Of a DNA stretch of 64,000 nucleotides, positions 1 through 11,567 are shown piece after piece. The notes below the pieces were generated by a model that made no database searches, was not told the origin of the DNA, and saw nothing but the letters and a program-made list of their open reading frames with translations. The position numbers and the translations under genes were made by a program. Numbering within the stretch: position 1 is the stretch's first letter; every line of letters starts with the position of its first letter. Origin of the DNA: Trichoplusia ni (lineage: Eukaryota; Arthropoda; Insecta; Lepidoptera; Noctuidae); NCBI RefSeq assembly GCF_003590095.1, contig NC_039478.1, positions 19,716,001 to 19,780,000 of the forward strand, given 5' to 3'.

Positions 1-310
1 CGGCTTCCAGTCTAACCGGATTCAGCTAAGTACCTACCAGTGCTTTAAAAAGAGCGACTGCCTATCTGACCTCAACCCAGTTACCTCGATACGGCAACAC
101 GGTACCCCTTAGACTGGTTGTCAGACTTTCTTGCTTCTGACTACCTGTACGACTGTCAAAGATGTATGAATAACAGCCATCAACAATTTAACGTGTTTCC
201 GAAACACGGAGGAGAAAAGAGGATCCCCCATCTACGGACCAACCACGTCAAGCGTCGCTTAACCTGTGATCGATTCACTCACCTTACAGCCGTTTAGCCA
301 CGAGCTTTTT
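1..310. repeat. Interspersed repeat, likely 3' tail of a LINE (copy 1, cut by window edge)
   Basis: This stretch shares long phrases with 3692-3968, including the segment around GAGCGACTGCCTATCTGACC and the later CATCTACGGACCAACC, and with an inverted fragment at 3013-3117. Three dispersed copies in 4 kb show it is an interspersed repeat. From general familiarity with lepidopteran genomes I infer the 3' untranslated tail of a CR1/Zenon-like LINE, but no coding part is present to prove the family. The left end lies outside the window. Confidence 0.6.
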
Positions 311-873
311 TTAAATCATAATTTTATTTTTAGGCCTAGTTTCCTAGTCGCCACGTATTTTGAAATCGGTGTGTTAAATATCATGCAGTTTTAAGGTGAC
401 CATAATACTTAAATCACAGATATAATTACTTAAATAACATGATCTTTGGAACAAATTTGAACCCCTATAACTAAAACTCCGGTGTCTGCCCGTCCAAGAC
501 AGTTAGACAACTTATTTAAAATACAGAATATGAGAAGTATTTAATTACGCATGCACGCATGCGCACATCGAACCCCCTCAACCACCCGGCTCTCTGGACT
601 CAATGTGGCGTTTATAAGCTCTTTTGATGTGCACTGATTGATTTACGATGGACAGCAAGTATAAATCAAACTTTATTAACAAGTCAAACAGAGTTCTTAA
701 TTGCCTACTATTACACCGAATCTATTTATTAAATACAATGCAGTCATCTTTTTATCTTGAAAGGAGACTCTGTAATGTCAGACAGTATCCATTAAATATT
801 ATCCAACAATTGGAAATCATCCTTCCAAGATTATCGTAGTCCTTGTGGCCTGGTCGCGCGTCGCTCGCTGCCA
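311..873. other. AT-rich intergenic DNA
   Basis: There is no supported gene here. Short open frames lack family resemblance and splice context. The right edge is the probable 3' UTR of the minus-strand RTN4IP1 gene, but no poly(A) signal could be assigned confidently. Confidence 0.5.
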
Positions 874-2759
874 CTAGTCGTGGCGCTGCGCCGTGAAGTC
901 CAGCAGCAGCTTGCCGCGCGCGCTGCCCTCCGCCGCGCGCTCGTACGCCTCGCGCGCCTCCCACCACGGGAACACGCGTTCCACGAACACGCTGAACTGC
1001 AACAGGACACGCGTCAGCCCCGGCCGGGCCTCGCCCTAGCTCACGCTCACGCGCGCCTAGCTCACCTGGCCGCGCTCCGCCAGCCGCCGCAGGTGCTCGA
1101 TGTCGGCGGCGCTGGGCGAGAAGAACGCCCAGCGCACGTGCGGCGGCAGCGGCGACGCCGGCGCCCCACCGCGCGCCCGAACCGCCGACGCCGCGCGCGC
1201 GCTCTGCGCCAGCAGCTGCGCGCCCGCGCACAGCGCGCCCACCGCCACGCCGCGCGCCTCCATCTGGCGCAGCAGCGGCGACGACAGCGTCACGTAGCGC
1301 GCGAACTGGCTGCGCATGGCGGCGGCCGCGTCGCCGCCCAGCCCCGCGCAGTCCAGCACTACGTCGTAGGGGCCGGCCGCCTCCAGACGCTCGTGGTAGT
1401 CGGGCGCGCGGCGGTCGAGCGCGGCGGCGGCGCCCAGGCGCTCGGCGCGCTCGGCCAGCGCGGCGGAGCAGCCCACGGTGACGTGCGCGCCCTGCCGCGC
1501 CAGCAGCTGCAGCGCGGCCTGCCCCACGCCGCCCAGCCCCAGTAGAAGCACGCGCGGGCGCTCGCGGCCCGCCAGCCCGGCCGCCCGCAGCGCCGCGCTG
1601 GCCGTCAGCGCCGCGTACAGCGCACCGCCCGCGCTGGCGTCGTCCAGCTCGCGCGGCGCCGGCCCCGCCTGCGCATGCGGCTAGTACTAGCTCTGCGTGT
1701 CTGTAGCGTTAGGTTGCTCAGGGTGGGGGGAAGGGGGTTTTCACAGCATAATATGTAACTGCGTGCTGATGTGACTAGTGTCTACAGTACCGGGTCGAAA
1801 GTATCAGATTGAGAAAACTCATAAAAAACTTGCGGTCCCTTGATTACCCAAATCTTCTCTCCACAGCTAGAGCACTTATGAATCTTTCATAAAGTTCAAA
1901 AACTGCTATTTGGCAAGTCTCGTATCGTATATAATATATATTATCTAGGTATATTATCAAAAAGCCTTAATACAATTTGAATGCATAATCGTTCGAAGCA
2001 CATTAAAGTCAGTACGTTTAAACTTTGATACAATAAATTGATGAAAAACTGTCAGAGCATAAAATTAAAATTCTATTATAAAAATCAAATCAGTAACTTA
2101 TTTTCTGTCACTTCATGGACCATCTTTCAATAAGATCTCCTAGGAACGGACGGAGTATATGTAAGTACTTATCAGCTTCTATAACGATTTTCAAAAGATT
2201 CTTCTTCGAACGGACAGAGAACTGCACCATTGATCGATAATAATTGATGTTACCCATTCATCCCGGACGACCACGAACTCGGCATGTGAGCCCTGCCGGT
2301 GCGGCGGCACCACGCCCCACACGCGCTGTCCGCGGCGCAGGCGCGCGGCCGGCCCTGCGCGCACCACCTCTCCCACGAAGTCGCGGCCCGGCACCAGCGG
2401 GAACTCCACGCCCTCCGCGCCCTCTAGCGCCCGCAGCGTGTTGAGAGCGCGCGCGCCGTAGCCACCTGCAAGCTAGCGCTCCGTCAGCGATCTGCGGTGT
2501 CGGACGAGCCGGTTTGGAGCTCATCCTCACCGATCATAGCCACGTCGATGGGGTTGAGCGAGGCGCAGCGCACGCGCACGAGCACGTCGCGCGGCTCGCG
2601 CAGCGCGGGCGCGCGCGCCTCCTCCAGGCGCAGCTCGCGCAGCGCGCCGTACGCGTGCAGGCGCCACGCGCGCATGCGCCCCGCGCCGCCCGCCGCGCCC
2701 AGCGCCGCGCCCGCCAGCCGCGCGCCCGCCGCTAGCGCCTGCTGCTCACGCATGCTCAT
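874..2759 (-). CDS. RTN4IP1: RTN4IP1-like mitochondrial NAD(P)H oxidoreductase, 4 exons
   Basis: The family (reticulon-4-interacting protein 1, zinc-independent MDR/quinone oxidoreductase) works in mitochondria in coenzyme Q metabolism and redox balance. I place exons on the minus strand at 2759-2531, 2465-2254, 1680-1066 and 996-874. The GT/AG boundaries are in compatible phase (1, 0, 0) and give 393 codons, about 392 aa, close to the usual family length. Family landmarks appear in order: MRAWRLHAYG and SLNPIDVAM in exon 1; FPLVPGRDF and WGVVPPHRQGS in exon 2; a Rossmann glycine motif GLGGVGQ near residue 195 and RWAFF in exon 3; the terminal ERVFPWWEA and SARGKLLLDF in exon 4. An alanine/arginine-rich N-terminus fits a mitochondrial presequence. 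The start could instead be the second ATG two codons later. The exon 3 acceptor could also lie 12 bases further in; both options keep frame. Exons are extremely GC-rich while introns are AT-rich. Confidence 0.88.
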
Positions 2760-3012
2760 CCGCTATCCTTCCTGTTGTTAGTGCATCACACATGACAAAG
2801 TGTGCGCGCCTTACTGGTGTATTGTCATTGGCCGCACATAAACAACTGATTGTGAAGAGTTAAGGTGGGCTTAAAATGCATAGTCAAGTAACAAGTCGGT
2901 TAGAGAGACCAAAAATAAAATAATTTCATTTCAATACTAAAGGCTGGACAATTGAATATGACGAAGAACATCAGAAGGTAGAAAGTCTGAAAAGTCTTTG
3001 TAAGGGGTATTG

Positions 3013-3117
3013 TGTTGCCCAGGTGGGTTGCAGACGTGAGATAGGCAGTTGCTTCATGTAAAACACTGGTCCTTAAAGTTTCATCCAGTGAGACTGGAAG
3101 CCGACCCCAACATACAT
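3013..3117 (-). repeat. Fragment of LINE-tail repeat, inverted
   Basis: The reverse complement of this stretch reads through the same phrases as the repeat at 1-310: GGGGTCGGCTTCCAGTCTCA, then CAACTGCCTATCTCACGTC, then CACCTGGGCAAC. It is short and diverged, so it is an old fragment. Confidence 0.6.
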
Positions 3118-3691
3118 GCACATCTAAAAGTTTTACTCGATATGTTGATTGATATTATTATCTTTATTTCACAAAATATTACTTTTCAAACAAAATATTT
3201 AATCAATTATATTGTGGTCAGATATTTAAGTGGTGTGGCAATATAACTTAGTTAGCTTTAGTTCTATTGCTAAGTTATAGTATCAAATAAGAAATACTGG
3301 CTGGACCAATTTTAATGGTGACTTTTAAAAATGTGGGTATTTTGTTCGTTAATTCTATTAATTTTCATATCTAGGTGCATGTCTATTGTATATTATATTT
3401 CAATAATTATTTTACATTGCAGGGTTTGTTGATAGTGTAGTATAATATTATAATGAAATTATAAAAGTGATTTTCCCTATCAGGCTAGCATAGTCGGCTC
3501 AAGTGACTAAAGCCATGAGAAATTTTAAATAAAAAAAAAATTATTAATATTTTTATAGTTGTTTGGAAAATTGTAATTATTATAAATTTATTTTTAATGT
3601 TAATATTAAATTTTAATAAAATTATTCTAGTGAATTAAATTCATTTAATTATAAGACTATTTATCATTCAGATATTTATTTACTGAGTAAT

Positions 3692-3968
3692 AGCTCATTG
3701 GCCTAGCCTTTTCCCAACTATGTTAGGGTCGGCTACCAGTCAAACCGGTTTCAGCTAAGTACCAGTATTTTACAAGGAGCGACTGCCTATCTGACCTCCT
3801 CAACCCAGTTACCTGGGCAACACAATACCGCTTGGTAAGACTGGCCATCAGAAACACGGAGTACTCATTATGACAAAGATGCTCACCCATCTACGGACCA
3901 ACCGCGTCAAGCATAGCTTAACCCGTGATCCAATCACTTATGCGGTTATAGCTTAGCCACAAGCTTCT
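3692..3968 (+). repeat. LINE-tail repeat, most complete copy in the window
   Basis: It shares the GGAGCGACTGCCTATCTGAC block, the CCCAGTTACCTGGGCAAC block and the CCATCTACGGACCAACC block with the copy at the window start. It starts near TAGCTCATTGGCCTAGCC. No terminal inverted repeats are seen. Assignment to a CR1/Zenon-type LINE 3' end is inference. Confidence 0.6.
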
Positions 3969-4893
3969 CTGCTGATAGCAGAATAGCTAATAATTAATAA
4001 TAAAAATAGCTAATAGCTTTTTTGTTCCAATTTTTTTTTTATTATGTAAGTATATTTTTCTTCTTGCTTGATTATACATTACATATTGAGTGCATTTTTA
4101 ATGAAGAACTTGGTAAGTTTAGTGTTAAGCCGTGTCTGAGTAAATAGCGAGACTGAATGTCTTCACATTATGAGTGGTCAATGGGTCTTCTTAGGGGCGG
4201 TGAGTAAAATTCTTGATGCTTTCGAGTGCGAGTCTCCACAAAATTCCAGATTTGTAGTAGTACTAAACTTACCGAAAACAGGACTACCTACTAAACATTG
4301 TTTTGGATACTTGTGTAAGAGGTCTATTGATAATCATTATGCCTATCTAAGCTACAGGATTTTCATGAAATATGAACTGGTGAGTGGATAGCAGTGGTAT
4401 ACATAGTTTTTTTTATAGTAAGGGCCACAATTTATTCACATTAAAAAATAAACATTGAATTATAAATATTTGTGTATAAGTGTGTGCATAGATAGTATTA
4501 TATAAAAACTAATTGACTAACATTGTTCTACTGTCCCCGTACCTTATATTTAATTGGTAATTAACACAATATTGACACTCGACAAGACTGTTAACATCCA
4601 ACGGAGTAAACCTTAACCTAATCACCTAACCTCAAATAAATCACAAAATAACAATGTTTTTAAGTGTCAGTGAACACTAAAGTACATAGTAATTTTGAGT
4701 TATGATGGTGGTTGTGACTAAGTGCCTTTTTATACAATTTTCACTAGGTTATCGGTCTACGACATAGGGTACAGAACTAGTATAATTTAAATAAATATAC
4801 TAGGTACACTATGTAGTTTAACAAGATAATAATAAACATCTATATAACCCTCGAAGGGAGAACCCCGCAAATATGGAGTAAGCATAGAGATAT

Positions 4894-5735
4894 ATTATGC
4901 CACCTCCACACGTAGGCGGATGCGTCTGCAGACGTCGGCGGACGCATCCGCAGATGAATCTCTGCGAGCCGTCCACACGTATGTAGGTCGATCAGTCTGT
5001 GTTGGTTCTCGTCAGATAATTAATAATAATAATAAATGCGGACAACATCACATACATTGTTCTGAACCCAAAGTAAGTTGCTAAAGCACTTGTGTTATGG
5101 AATTCAGATACAACGAAGGTACCACAAACACCCAGACCCGAGACAATGTAGAAATGTGAATTTTTACATTGACCCGACCGGGGATCGAACCCGGGACCTC
5201 AGAGCTAGCGACACCTTGAAACCGGTGTGTACGCCACTCGACCACGGTGGTCGTCGTCAGATGCAACACGTATGCACGCAAAATGGATATGGAGACCGTA
5301 CCTGCTGCAGCTATTTATTTATTTAGGACCTACAGTAAACTCAACTCAATTTGTTAACTACCTACAGTTAAATAAAATGAATGATTCTTGTTCTTACAAA
5401 ATGTTTATTTTTGTGGTATTTATTATAAGATTCCACAGGAAATTTTCAGCTTGATACATCTCCAGGAATTTGAATGTATCCTAAGTTTTTATGCTCGCCA
5501 TTTCGACGAGAAAGAAAGCCAACGCAAAGAAAAAATGGTTAATATCACGCGTGCACTCTCATTCGCTTCCCGATGAACACTGATGGCACTGATGCGTCGC
5601 CAGACGTGTGGACAGACCACACACTCGCGCCGGGCGCTCGCGCCAGATCCCTTTGATCTACTCTACACGTCGGCGGACGCGTCCGCCGATGCCATCTGCG
5701 GATGCATCCGCTTACGTGTGGAGGACACATAATAG
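4894..5735. mobile_element. MITE with long GC-rich terminal inverted repeats, split by a SINE
   Basis: The left end (from CCTCCACACGTAGGCGGATGC near 4903) and the right end (GCATCCGCTTACGTGTGGAGG ending near 5724) are inverted copies. Both then continue into palindromic CGGCGGACGC-type sequence, at about 4939-4960 and 5668-5690. There is no transposase, so this is a non-autonomous DNA transposon. A target-site duplication could not be fixed, so the superfamily is open. A tRNA-derived SINE (5018-5253) is nested inside it. Confidence 0.7.
5018..5253 (-). mobile_element. tRNA-derived SINE, copy 1, with 9-bp target-site duplication
   Basis: On the minus strand the head reads like a tRNA, with an A-box-like GTGGTCGAGTGGC and a B box GGTTCGATCCCC. 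A unique body follows, with a 3' tail of ATT-type simple repeats. The sequence TCGTCAGAT occurs at both edges (5009-5017 and 5254-5262), as expected from target-primed insertion. The copy at 31468-31700 is nearly identical through head and body. It is inserted within the MITE at 4894-5735. Confidence 0.85.
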
Positions 5736-5984
5736 TTATACAAATATCTAACATATCCAACACGCACATGACAAAAAGCGTTTTGTCTCTTTTTAACTAA
5801 GAAAGAGTTGCATATGTAAAGAGAGATTCGTACCCCGTCGCAGTGATACAAATGAAGGAAATAGAACGATGAGTGTCACATCTATGTAATTCTAAATCTA
5901 TGGATGTGACACTCATCTTACCATAGTCGTAACGAACGAGACTAATAATCCAAGATTCTACGGATATGCTAAACAATATAATAG

Positions 5985-5996
5985 TAATAAAATGTT
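5985..5996. repeat. Left target-site duplication of the LINE
   Basis: TAATAAAATGTT here is repeated exactly at 11568-11579, at the other end of the 5.57 kb LINE. The last two T could belong to the poly(T) tract, so the duplication is 10 to 12 bp. Confidence 0.85.
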
Positions 5997-6214
5997 TTTT
6001 TTTTTTTTTTTTTTTTTGCTTATGGCAATCTGCTAACTGTTTTAGCAATTTCTGCCAGTGTCGTGTAATGACCACACATGGGCACTGTGAAATATAATTG
6101 TCTGGAATACTAGTGGTTTTTCGGCAGGATTCCGGTGCCTAAAACAACACAAAATAGATGTTAGTATTTGCTTATACATACTATAGATATTATTTACACG
6201 TATATACTACATAG

Positions 6215-9200
6215 TTATAATTTAATATTGTTAGCTTTAATAAATCTACAAAACGCACATATAATTCGGGGATTAGGGAAAAAAGACAGGAGGTGACGGG
6301 TGTTCACTGGTCTTTGAATTCCCAACTGAGTCACGACCCGATCCAAAGCGCAATTTTTGTGCAGGGGGCAATTTAGAAAGATGTGGTCGATGGAACCTTC
6401 GTCCTGACCACAGATACAAAGTGGGCTGTCGCGGACTCTAATTTTGTGGAGGAAAACTGGAGTGCAGCAATGACCAATACGGATACGGCATATTACTGAC
6501 GTAACCGTCTTTGGAACCTTTTTGAATTTATAAAACCACGGTTTAGAAGGAATAGTAGGCTGAATTGCTGCATATGCTCCGCCTTTGGCCTTACTGGTCT
6601 CAGACCAATAAGACTGCCAGGCCACGAAGAGGTCAGATTTCGCGCTATGGATCAGGTCGTAGACTTCAGTTGAGAAATATTTCCGGTCTGCGGTGCTGCT
6701 AGAAATAGCAGCTTTCGCTGCGACATCCGCACACTCGTTGCCTGTAATACCCCTATGTCCGGGAATCCATGCCAATATAACCTCTATGCCCTTACTGGAG
6801 CAGGAAAACAAAAGGTTTTTAATATTAAAAATAATGGGACTGCGAAGGAAATCCTTAAAGGGATTTTTGACAATAGCCTCCAGGGCACTACTGGAGTCGG
6901 AAAAAATAACAGCTTTAGAAATATTGCTGTGTGCCGCAATGTATAAACATGCCTCGAGAATGCCAATGCACTCTCCAGTGAAAACAGATGTTTCCGGAGG
7001 GCACTGGAACTGCAAAAAGGTTTGGGAGTTTGGGATATAAACTGAGATACCGGTACAGCCGTCTGGGGATAATTTAGATGCATCGGTATAGAACCTAGCA
7101 TAATCCGGCCATTTGTCACTAATAATTTGACAGAACCTATCATTCGCCTGAACCGAATCCTTATTTAAACCTATGTTAATAGAGACTCGGGGAACATAAT
7201 CTAGAACACTATATGGGGAGGAATAGACGGGTAATTTGGTACACTGGCGAATAGGGGCTGTTTCCTCCACCAACTTTATTTTTCTAAAAGACTTTATAGG
7301 GAGAGGGGAGTCCTTATGTCTCCAATAAGAACTTTGATTGCAAAGCTGCTCCAAAGTAGTCAGTTTAGACAGAATCTTGTGGGTAGAAAGAAAGTAGGAC
7401 TTATAAATGAACTTATCCGCAAGATACTGCCTACGGAGAGAAAGAGGGGGGTCGCCACTCTCGACTTGCAGAGCGTTTATCGGGGTAGACCTCATACACC
7501 CCAAAACAATGCGGAGAGACTTTGATTGAATGGAATCTAGCCTAGCCATAGCAGCTTTGCTGCATGGTTCCAGCCAGAAGGTTCCATAATCTAATGAACT
7601 CCTTATTATGGCATTGTAAATGAGTTTAAGAGTAAATGGGTGAGCACCCCACCAAACGCCTGCCAGAGCCCGCAACAAGTTTATCTTCTTCTCACATTTA
7701 TTGAAGACATAGTTAAGATGGGAGACTCCAGATAATTTCGAGTCCAAGATGACTCCTAGAAATCTCACCCGGTCTACAACCGTAATGGGAGATCCTTCGA
7801 TTTCCAGGCGAACATCTGGGCAAACTCGTTTCCGAGTGAAAATTACACTGGAGCTCTTAGGGGCTGATAGACTGAGTCCATGGGACATAAGCCAGTGATT
7901 TAATGAGTCGAGGGATATTTGCATGGATTCCGCTGCTCGTTCCATGGATGAACCCGACACATATAAGCACAGGTCATCCGCATACTGTAAGATCCGACAG
8001 TCGACGTTGAGAGACGTGTGTAGGTCCGAAGTGTATATGTTGTACAGGATGGGACTGAGTACCGAACCCTGGGGAAGTCCGCGCCAAACGGTTCTTGGTT
8101 CAATGTTTTCGCCTGGGGTATGGAGCTTAACAATACGTCCTGACAGTAAACTACTTATACATTGGCGCATCTTACACGGAATACTCAGCTCACGTAACTT
8201 ACTTCTGAGTACGGAAAGAAGGACGTTGTCGTAAGCAGCTGAGATGTCAAGAAACACCGCAAGGACAGACTCATTCCTGGAAAAGGCGATACGGATGTCT
8301 GTCACTAAGATGCCTATGCTGTCCATTGTACTTAAACCCCTGCGAAATCCGAATTGCGTTTCCGCAAGAAGGCCGCGACTTTCGATGAACCACACTAACC
8401 GGTTTTTTATCAGGTGCTCGAACAATTTCCCAATCACAGGCGACAAGGCGATGGGCCGGTAGTGGTCTGCGCAGTCAGGGGATTTACCGGGTTTAAGGAT
8501 TGGGATGATGAGCTGGGTCTTCCAGCTGTCAGGGATATATGAGAGGGAGAAACAGGTGTTGAGGAGGGATAAAAGGTATAATCTGCTTTGCTCTCCGGAT
8601 TTTTTAAAGAAGGAGTAAGGCACGCCATCCACACCTGGAGCTGAGTCCCGAACGTGATTGAGAACCGTCTCTAATTCACGGGTCGTAAATGGCGTGTCTA
8701 GAGGATCACTGGAAAGAGGGGAGGGTTGGATTATAAGGCATTCCTCACTAAGGGGAACAAAGGGAGGGGCTAGTTTTGTGAGAAATGGTGAGGCCAGGTC
8801 ATGGGGAATTGAGGAGGAATTTTGGTCTGAGCAGCCACGACTATACCCTTTAAATTTATTCCAAACTATGGAGGATGGGGTTGTAGGGGTAAGGGATGCA
8901 CAGAAACTCTTCCAACCTTCACGCTTCTTTTTCCTAAATAGACGCCTGGATTTAGCAACAATTCGGTTATACTCAATCAGGTTCGCTACCGACATAGCCC
9001 GAATATACCTGAATTCCGCCTCCCTCCGGGACTTAACCATGGCAGAGCACTCACGGTCCCACCAAGGCGGGGATGAGAGTCTACCAGAGGCAGAATTTTT
9101 AATCGGGATAGAGCCGTCAGCTGCCAAAAGAATAGAACCCAAGTACTGCTCCATACAGGCGCCTAGATTGCCGGAAGATACACTGGGTAAAGTGGTGACC

Positions 9201-9929
9201 ATGTTATCCAGATTTTGAGAATACAAGTCCCATTTAGCATCTGAGATCCTGTATTTTAAAAGCGGGGTTTTGTCCCTTTGTGGAAGTATTCTGTTCCTCA
9301 GAGTGGAACATATTGGGTAATGGTCGCTACCATATGTTAGCCCCAATCGTTTCCACTCCAATTGTCCCATCAAACTTGCCGAGCAAAGGGTAAGATCTAC
9401 ACAGCTTTTACTTTGTCCTGGTCTGGGTAATCGCGTTTCTGACCCATTATTTAGGACACATAGTCCCACGTCATCCATTATATCCACCAAATCTAAACCC
9501 GGACTGTCACAATGGTCGGATCCCCAAAGAGCATGATGGCAATTAAAATCGCCCAGAATTATTATGGGGTTATGGACAACACACATTCTTTTAACTAATT
9601 CTAAACAATGTGGATTAGGAGATGGAATGTAAATAGAGATAAAATTAATGCCCTGAAGGTTTATACCTACAGCATTAATCTCATCCCCATGGGGAGGAAG
9701 GGAAAGGAGGGAGTATGACAGGGAGTTATTCACGAGCATTGCAGCTCCGCCATAACCGTCAGCACGGTCATCCCGGAGCGTGCTATACCCGGGAATTCTA
9801 AAATTGAGTCGTGGGGTTAACCACGTCTCAGATATAGCAAATATTGCTGGTGTGTACAAGTTAATGAGATGTGATATCTCATGTCTTTTTGGGAGAGCAC
9901 TCCTGGCGTTCCACTGCAGGAGATGGAAT
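6215..9929 (-). CDS. LINE ORF2: endonuclease, reverse transcriptase, RNase H
   Basis: This is the pol-like protein of the LINE, about 1,230 aa and uninterrupted. The apurinic-type endonuclease leads with LQWNARSALPKRHEI and FAISETWLTP, and has ILGDFNCHH and GSDHYPI. The reverse transcriptase carries APGVDGVPYSF, FLDISAAYDNV, GLPQGSVLSPILYN and the catalytic QYADDLCLYV. RNase H follows, with FYTDAS, FSDSSSAL and a WIPGHRGITGNECAD stretch. A cysteine/histidine motif (LCICGQ...IDHIFLNC) ends the protein. The frame opens just after a stop near 9930 and overlaps the end of ORF1. No in-frame ATG precedes the endonuclease, so the start mechanism is unclear. Confidence 0.9.
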
Positions 9930-11363
9930 GTGATGGGTTTGGATTGCTTTCAGCAAGTTTGTGGCAACGTGGTCCGGTAGGGAGTAATTGGACAGGAGAG
10001 TGGCAAGGAGCATCACAATCTGTTCGATTGTGGATGCCTTCTCGCTTGGAGGTGTAGGGTTTTCAAGTAGAGCACTACCATTGGGAGAGGGAGGGAAGGA
10101 ATAACTATTTATGAGGTCCTGGTGTGCCCGTTGGTCATAACCAGGGGCCAGAGGAGCATGGGTTTTTGGTTGAAGGAAGACAGTCTTCCTGTATGATGTT
10201 GTGGACGCCTGGTGGGAGTGCATTGGATGACGAGTTGGAGAAGGCTGAAGAGGGTGGGATGTTGAGGGGGCTGATGCTAGTACATCAGCGAAAGATTTCT
10301 TAGCTGCAGGGAATAGTTTTGCTGCCTCAGAATAGGAGATATTTTTCTCCGACATACAAATCTTGATGTTCCTCTGTCTGGAATATTCAGGGCACTGCTG
10401 ACTATTTGCATTATGACGACCGTCACAATACAAACACTTTGGTTCGTCTACTGTGCAACTGTCTCCAAAGTGCTCCGCCCCACAGCGGTAGCACCTCGGT
10501 TTGGACCTACACTGTGTTTTGGTATGGCCATACTTGCAACACCCGTAACATTGGACAGTAGGGAAGTGATATAATTCTACAGGGAGGGCGTTGTGGCAGC
10601 AAAAAACTCGCTCAGGAAGTGTCCGACCATCAAATGTTAAGACCACTGTGGAGGTTGGAACCCACTCCGTTTTCCCCTCGCTCTGTACCTTTCTATTCAT
10701 GCGCCTAATCTTCAATATTTTGCCAAAACCTACAGGAGTTGATAGATCGTCGAGGCACTCTAAGTCAGTCCAGTCCGCAGGTACCCCTTTAACCACACCC
10801 ATTCTAGTTATGTTAAAAGTAGGGATTACTGTACTGTATCCTTTAGACTTAATGTCAGCATTGTTAAGGAATGCGTTGGCATCCTCTGGGCCTTTGAACT
10901 CAACTGATATACGGTTTCTGCCTATCCTTTTGATCCCATCCTGTGTAATATTCTTAACTTTAAGTCTCATCAACATCTGTCCAAATTTCACAGGATGGAT
11001 AGATGTACCCGACTTAGGATCAGACTCAACCAAGGATGCAAACACTATGTATGGAGCGACATCAGTATTTGAGTACTTCGATCTGGCAATTAGAGACGGG
11101 GCAGTAGTCCTGTCACGCTTGCCAGATGTTGTATCGTCGTCGTGTTTGTCTTCGGAAACATCATTAATGGCGCGTTTACGCTTTTGTAAAATCTGGGACT
11201 CTATCGCCTCAAAGGAGGATAACGGCGCTGATAATATCGGAGTATGGGGAAATAAATCTTGGGATTGAGTGTTGGGAGTGGTTTGGGGAGGATTATTAGG
11301 GACGGGTTGCAGTGGTTTATCGGGATCTGGGGGGCGGCCCGGAGGCCGGTCATCCACTTCCAT
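9879..11363 (-). CDS. LINE ORF1: gag-like nucleic-acid-binding protein
   Basis: This 494-aa protein starts at ATG 11363 and ends at TGA 9879. Its N-terminus is proline-rich. An RRM-like middle part carries FNITRMGVVKGVPADWTD. Tandem zinc knuckles follow, CYGCCKYGHTKTQC, CYRCGAEHFGDSC and CLYCDGRHNANSQQC, then SEKNISYSEAAKLFP, typical of gag proteins of I/Jockey-type LINEs. It binds element RNA in the retrotransposition particle. Its 3' end overlaps the ORF2 frame by about 50 bases. Confidence 0.88.
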   Translation of the reverse strand: MEVDDRPPGRPPDPDKPLQPVPNNPPQTTPNTQSQDLFPHTPILSAPLSSFEAIESQILQKRKRAINDVSEDKHDDDTTSGKRDRTTAPSLIARSKYSNTDVAPYIVFASLVESDPKSGTSIHPVKFGQMLMRLKVKNITQDGIKRIGRNRISVEFKGPEDANAFLNNADIKSKGYSTVIPTFNITRMGVVKGVPADWTDLECLDDLSTPVGFGKILKIRRMNRKVQSEGKTEWVPTSTVVLTFDGRTLPERVFCCHNALPVELYHFPTVQCYGCCKYGHTKTQCRSKPRCYRCGAEHFGDSCTVDEPKCLYCDGRHNANSQQCPEYSRQRNIKICMSEKNISYSEAAKLFPAAKKSFADVLASAPSTSHPLQPSPTRHPMHSHQASTTSYRKTVFLQPKTHAPLAPGYDQRAHQDLINSYSFPPSPNGSALLENPTPPSEKASTIEQIVMLLATLLSNYSLPDHVATNLLKAIQTHHIPSPAVERQECSPKKT

Positions 11364-11567
11364 CGTGGATCGGCGTCACACGCATAAAAGGTGTAAAAAA
11401 TGAAGTTCTTACCTTCTATGTGACACTTAGACAAACACAATACGAACAAGACGCTCACAAACAGCACAAATACACACAGAGCACACCGAAAAAACCTTTC
11501 TATAGCTTAAAAGCAAAATAGAAACAAACTCCACATGTGTTAGCCACCAAACACAAACCGGAAGTCC

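Larger units (their letters stand above)
2760..4893. other. Intergenic region with LINE-tail repeats
   Basis: This is the upstream side of RTN4IP1 and should hold its promoter, though no TATA box was assigned. Two copies of the same repeat as at the window start lie here (3013-3117 inverted, 3692-3968 direct). The remainder is AT-rich sequence without a supportable gene. Confidence 0.5.
5997..11567 (-). mobile_element. Full-length non-LTR retrotransposon (I-like clade with RNase H)
   Basis: The element runs on the minus strand from 11567 (5' end) to a poly(A) tail seen as poly(T) at about 5995-6017. It contains a 5' UTR of about 200 bp, ORF1 (gag-like), ORF2 (endonuclease, reverse transcriptase, RNase H) and a short 3' UTR. 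Flanking 12-bp direct repeats (5985-5996 and 11568-11579) define both ends. Both reading frames are open, and the duplication is perfect, so the insertion looks young. The RNase H domain argues for the I/LOA/R1 side of the LINE tree rather than CR1 or RTE; the exact clade needs a tree. Confidence 0.88.

Noticed and set aside
752..1545. Long open frames on both strands across the GC-rich RTN4IP1 exons
   Set aside because: They are antisense or off-frame shadows caused by high GC. Only the frame with oxidoreductase motifs and matching splice phases is accepted.
5160..5260. tRNA gene on the minus strand
   Set aside because: A and B boxes are present, but the sequence continues into a SINE body with a target-site duplication and recurs at 31468.
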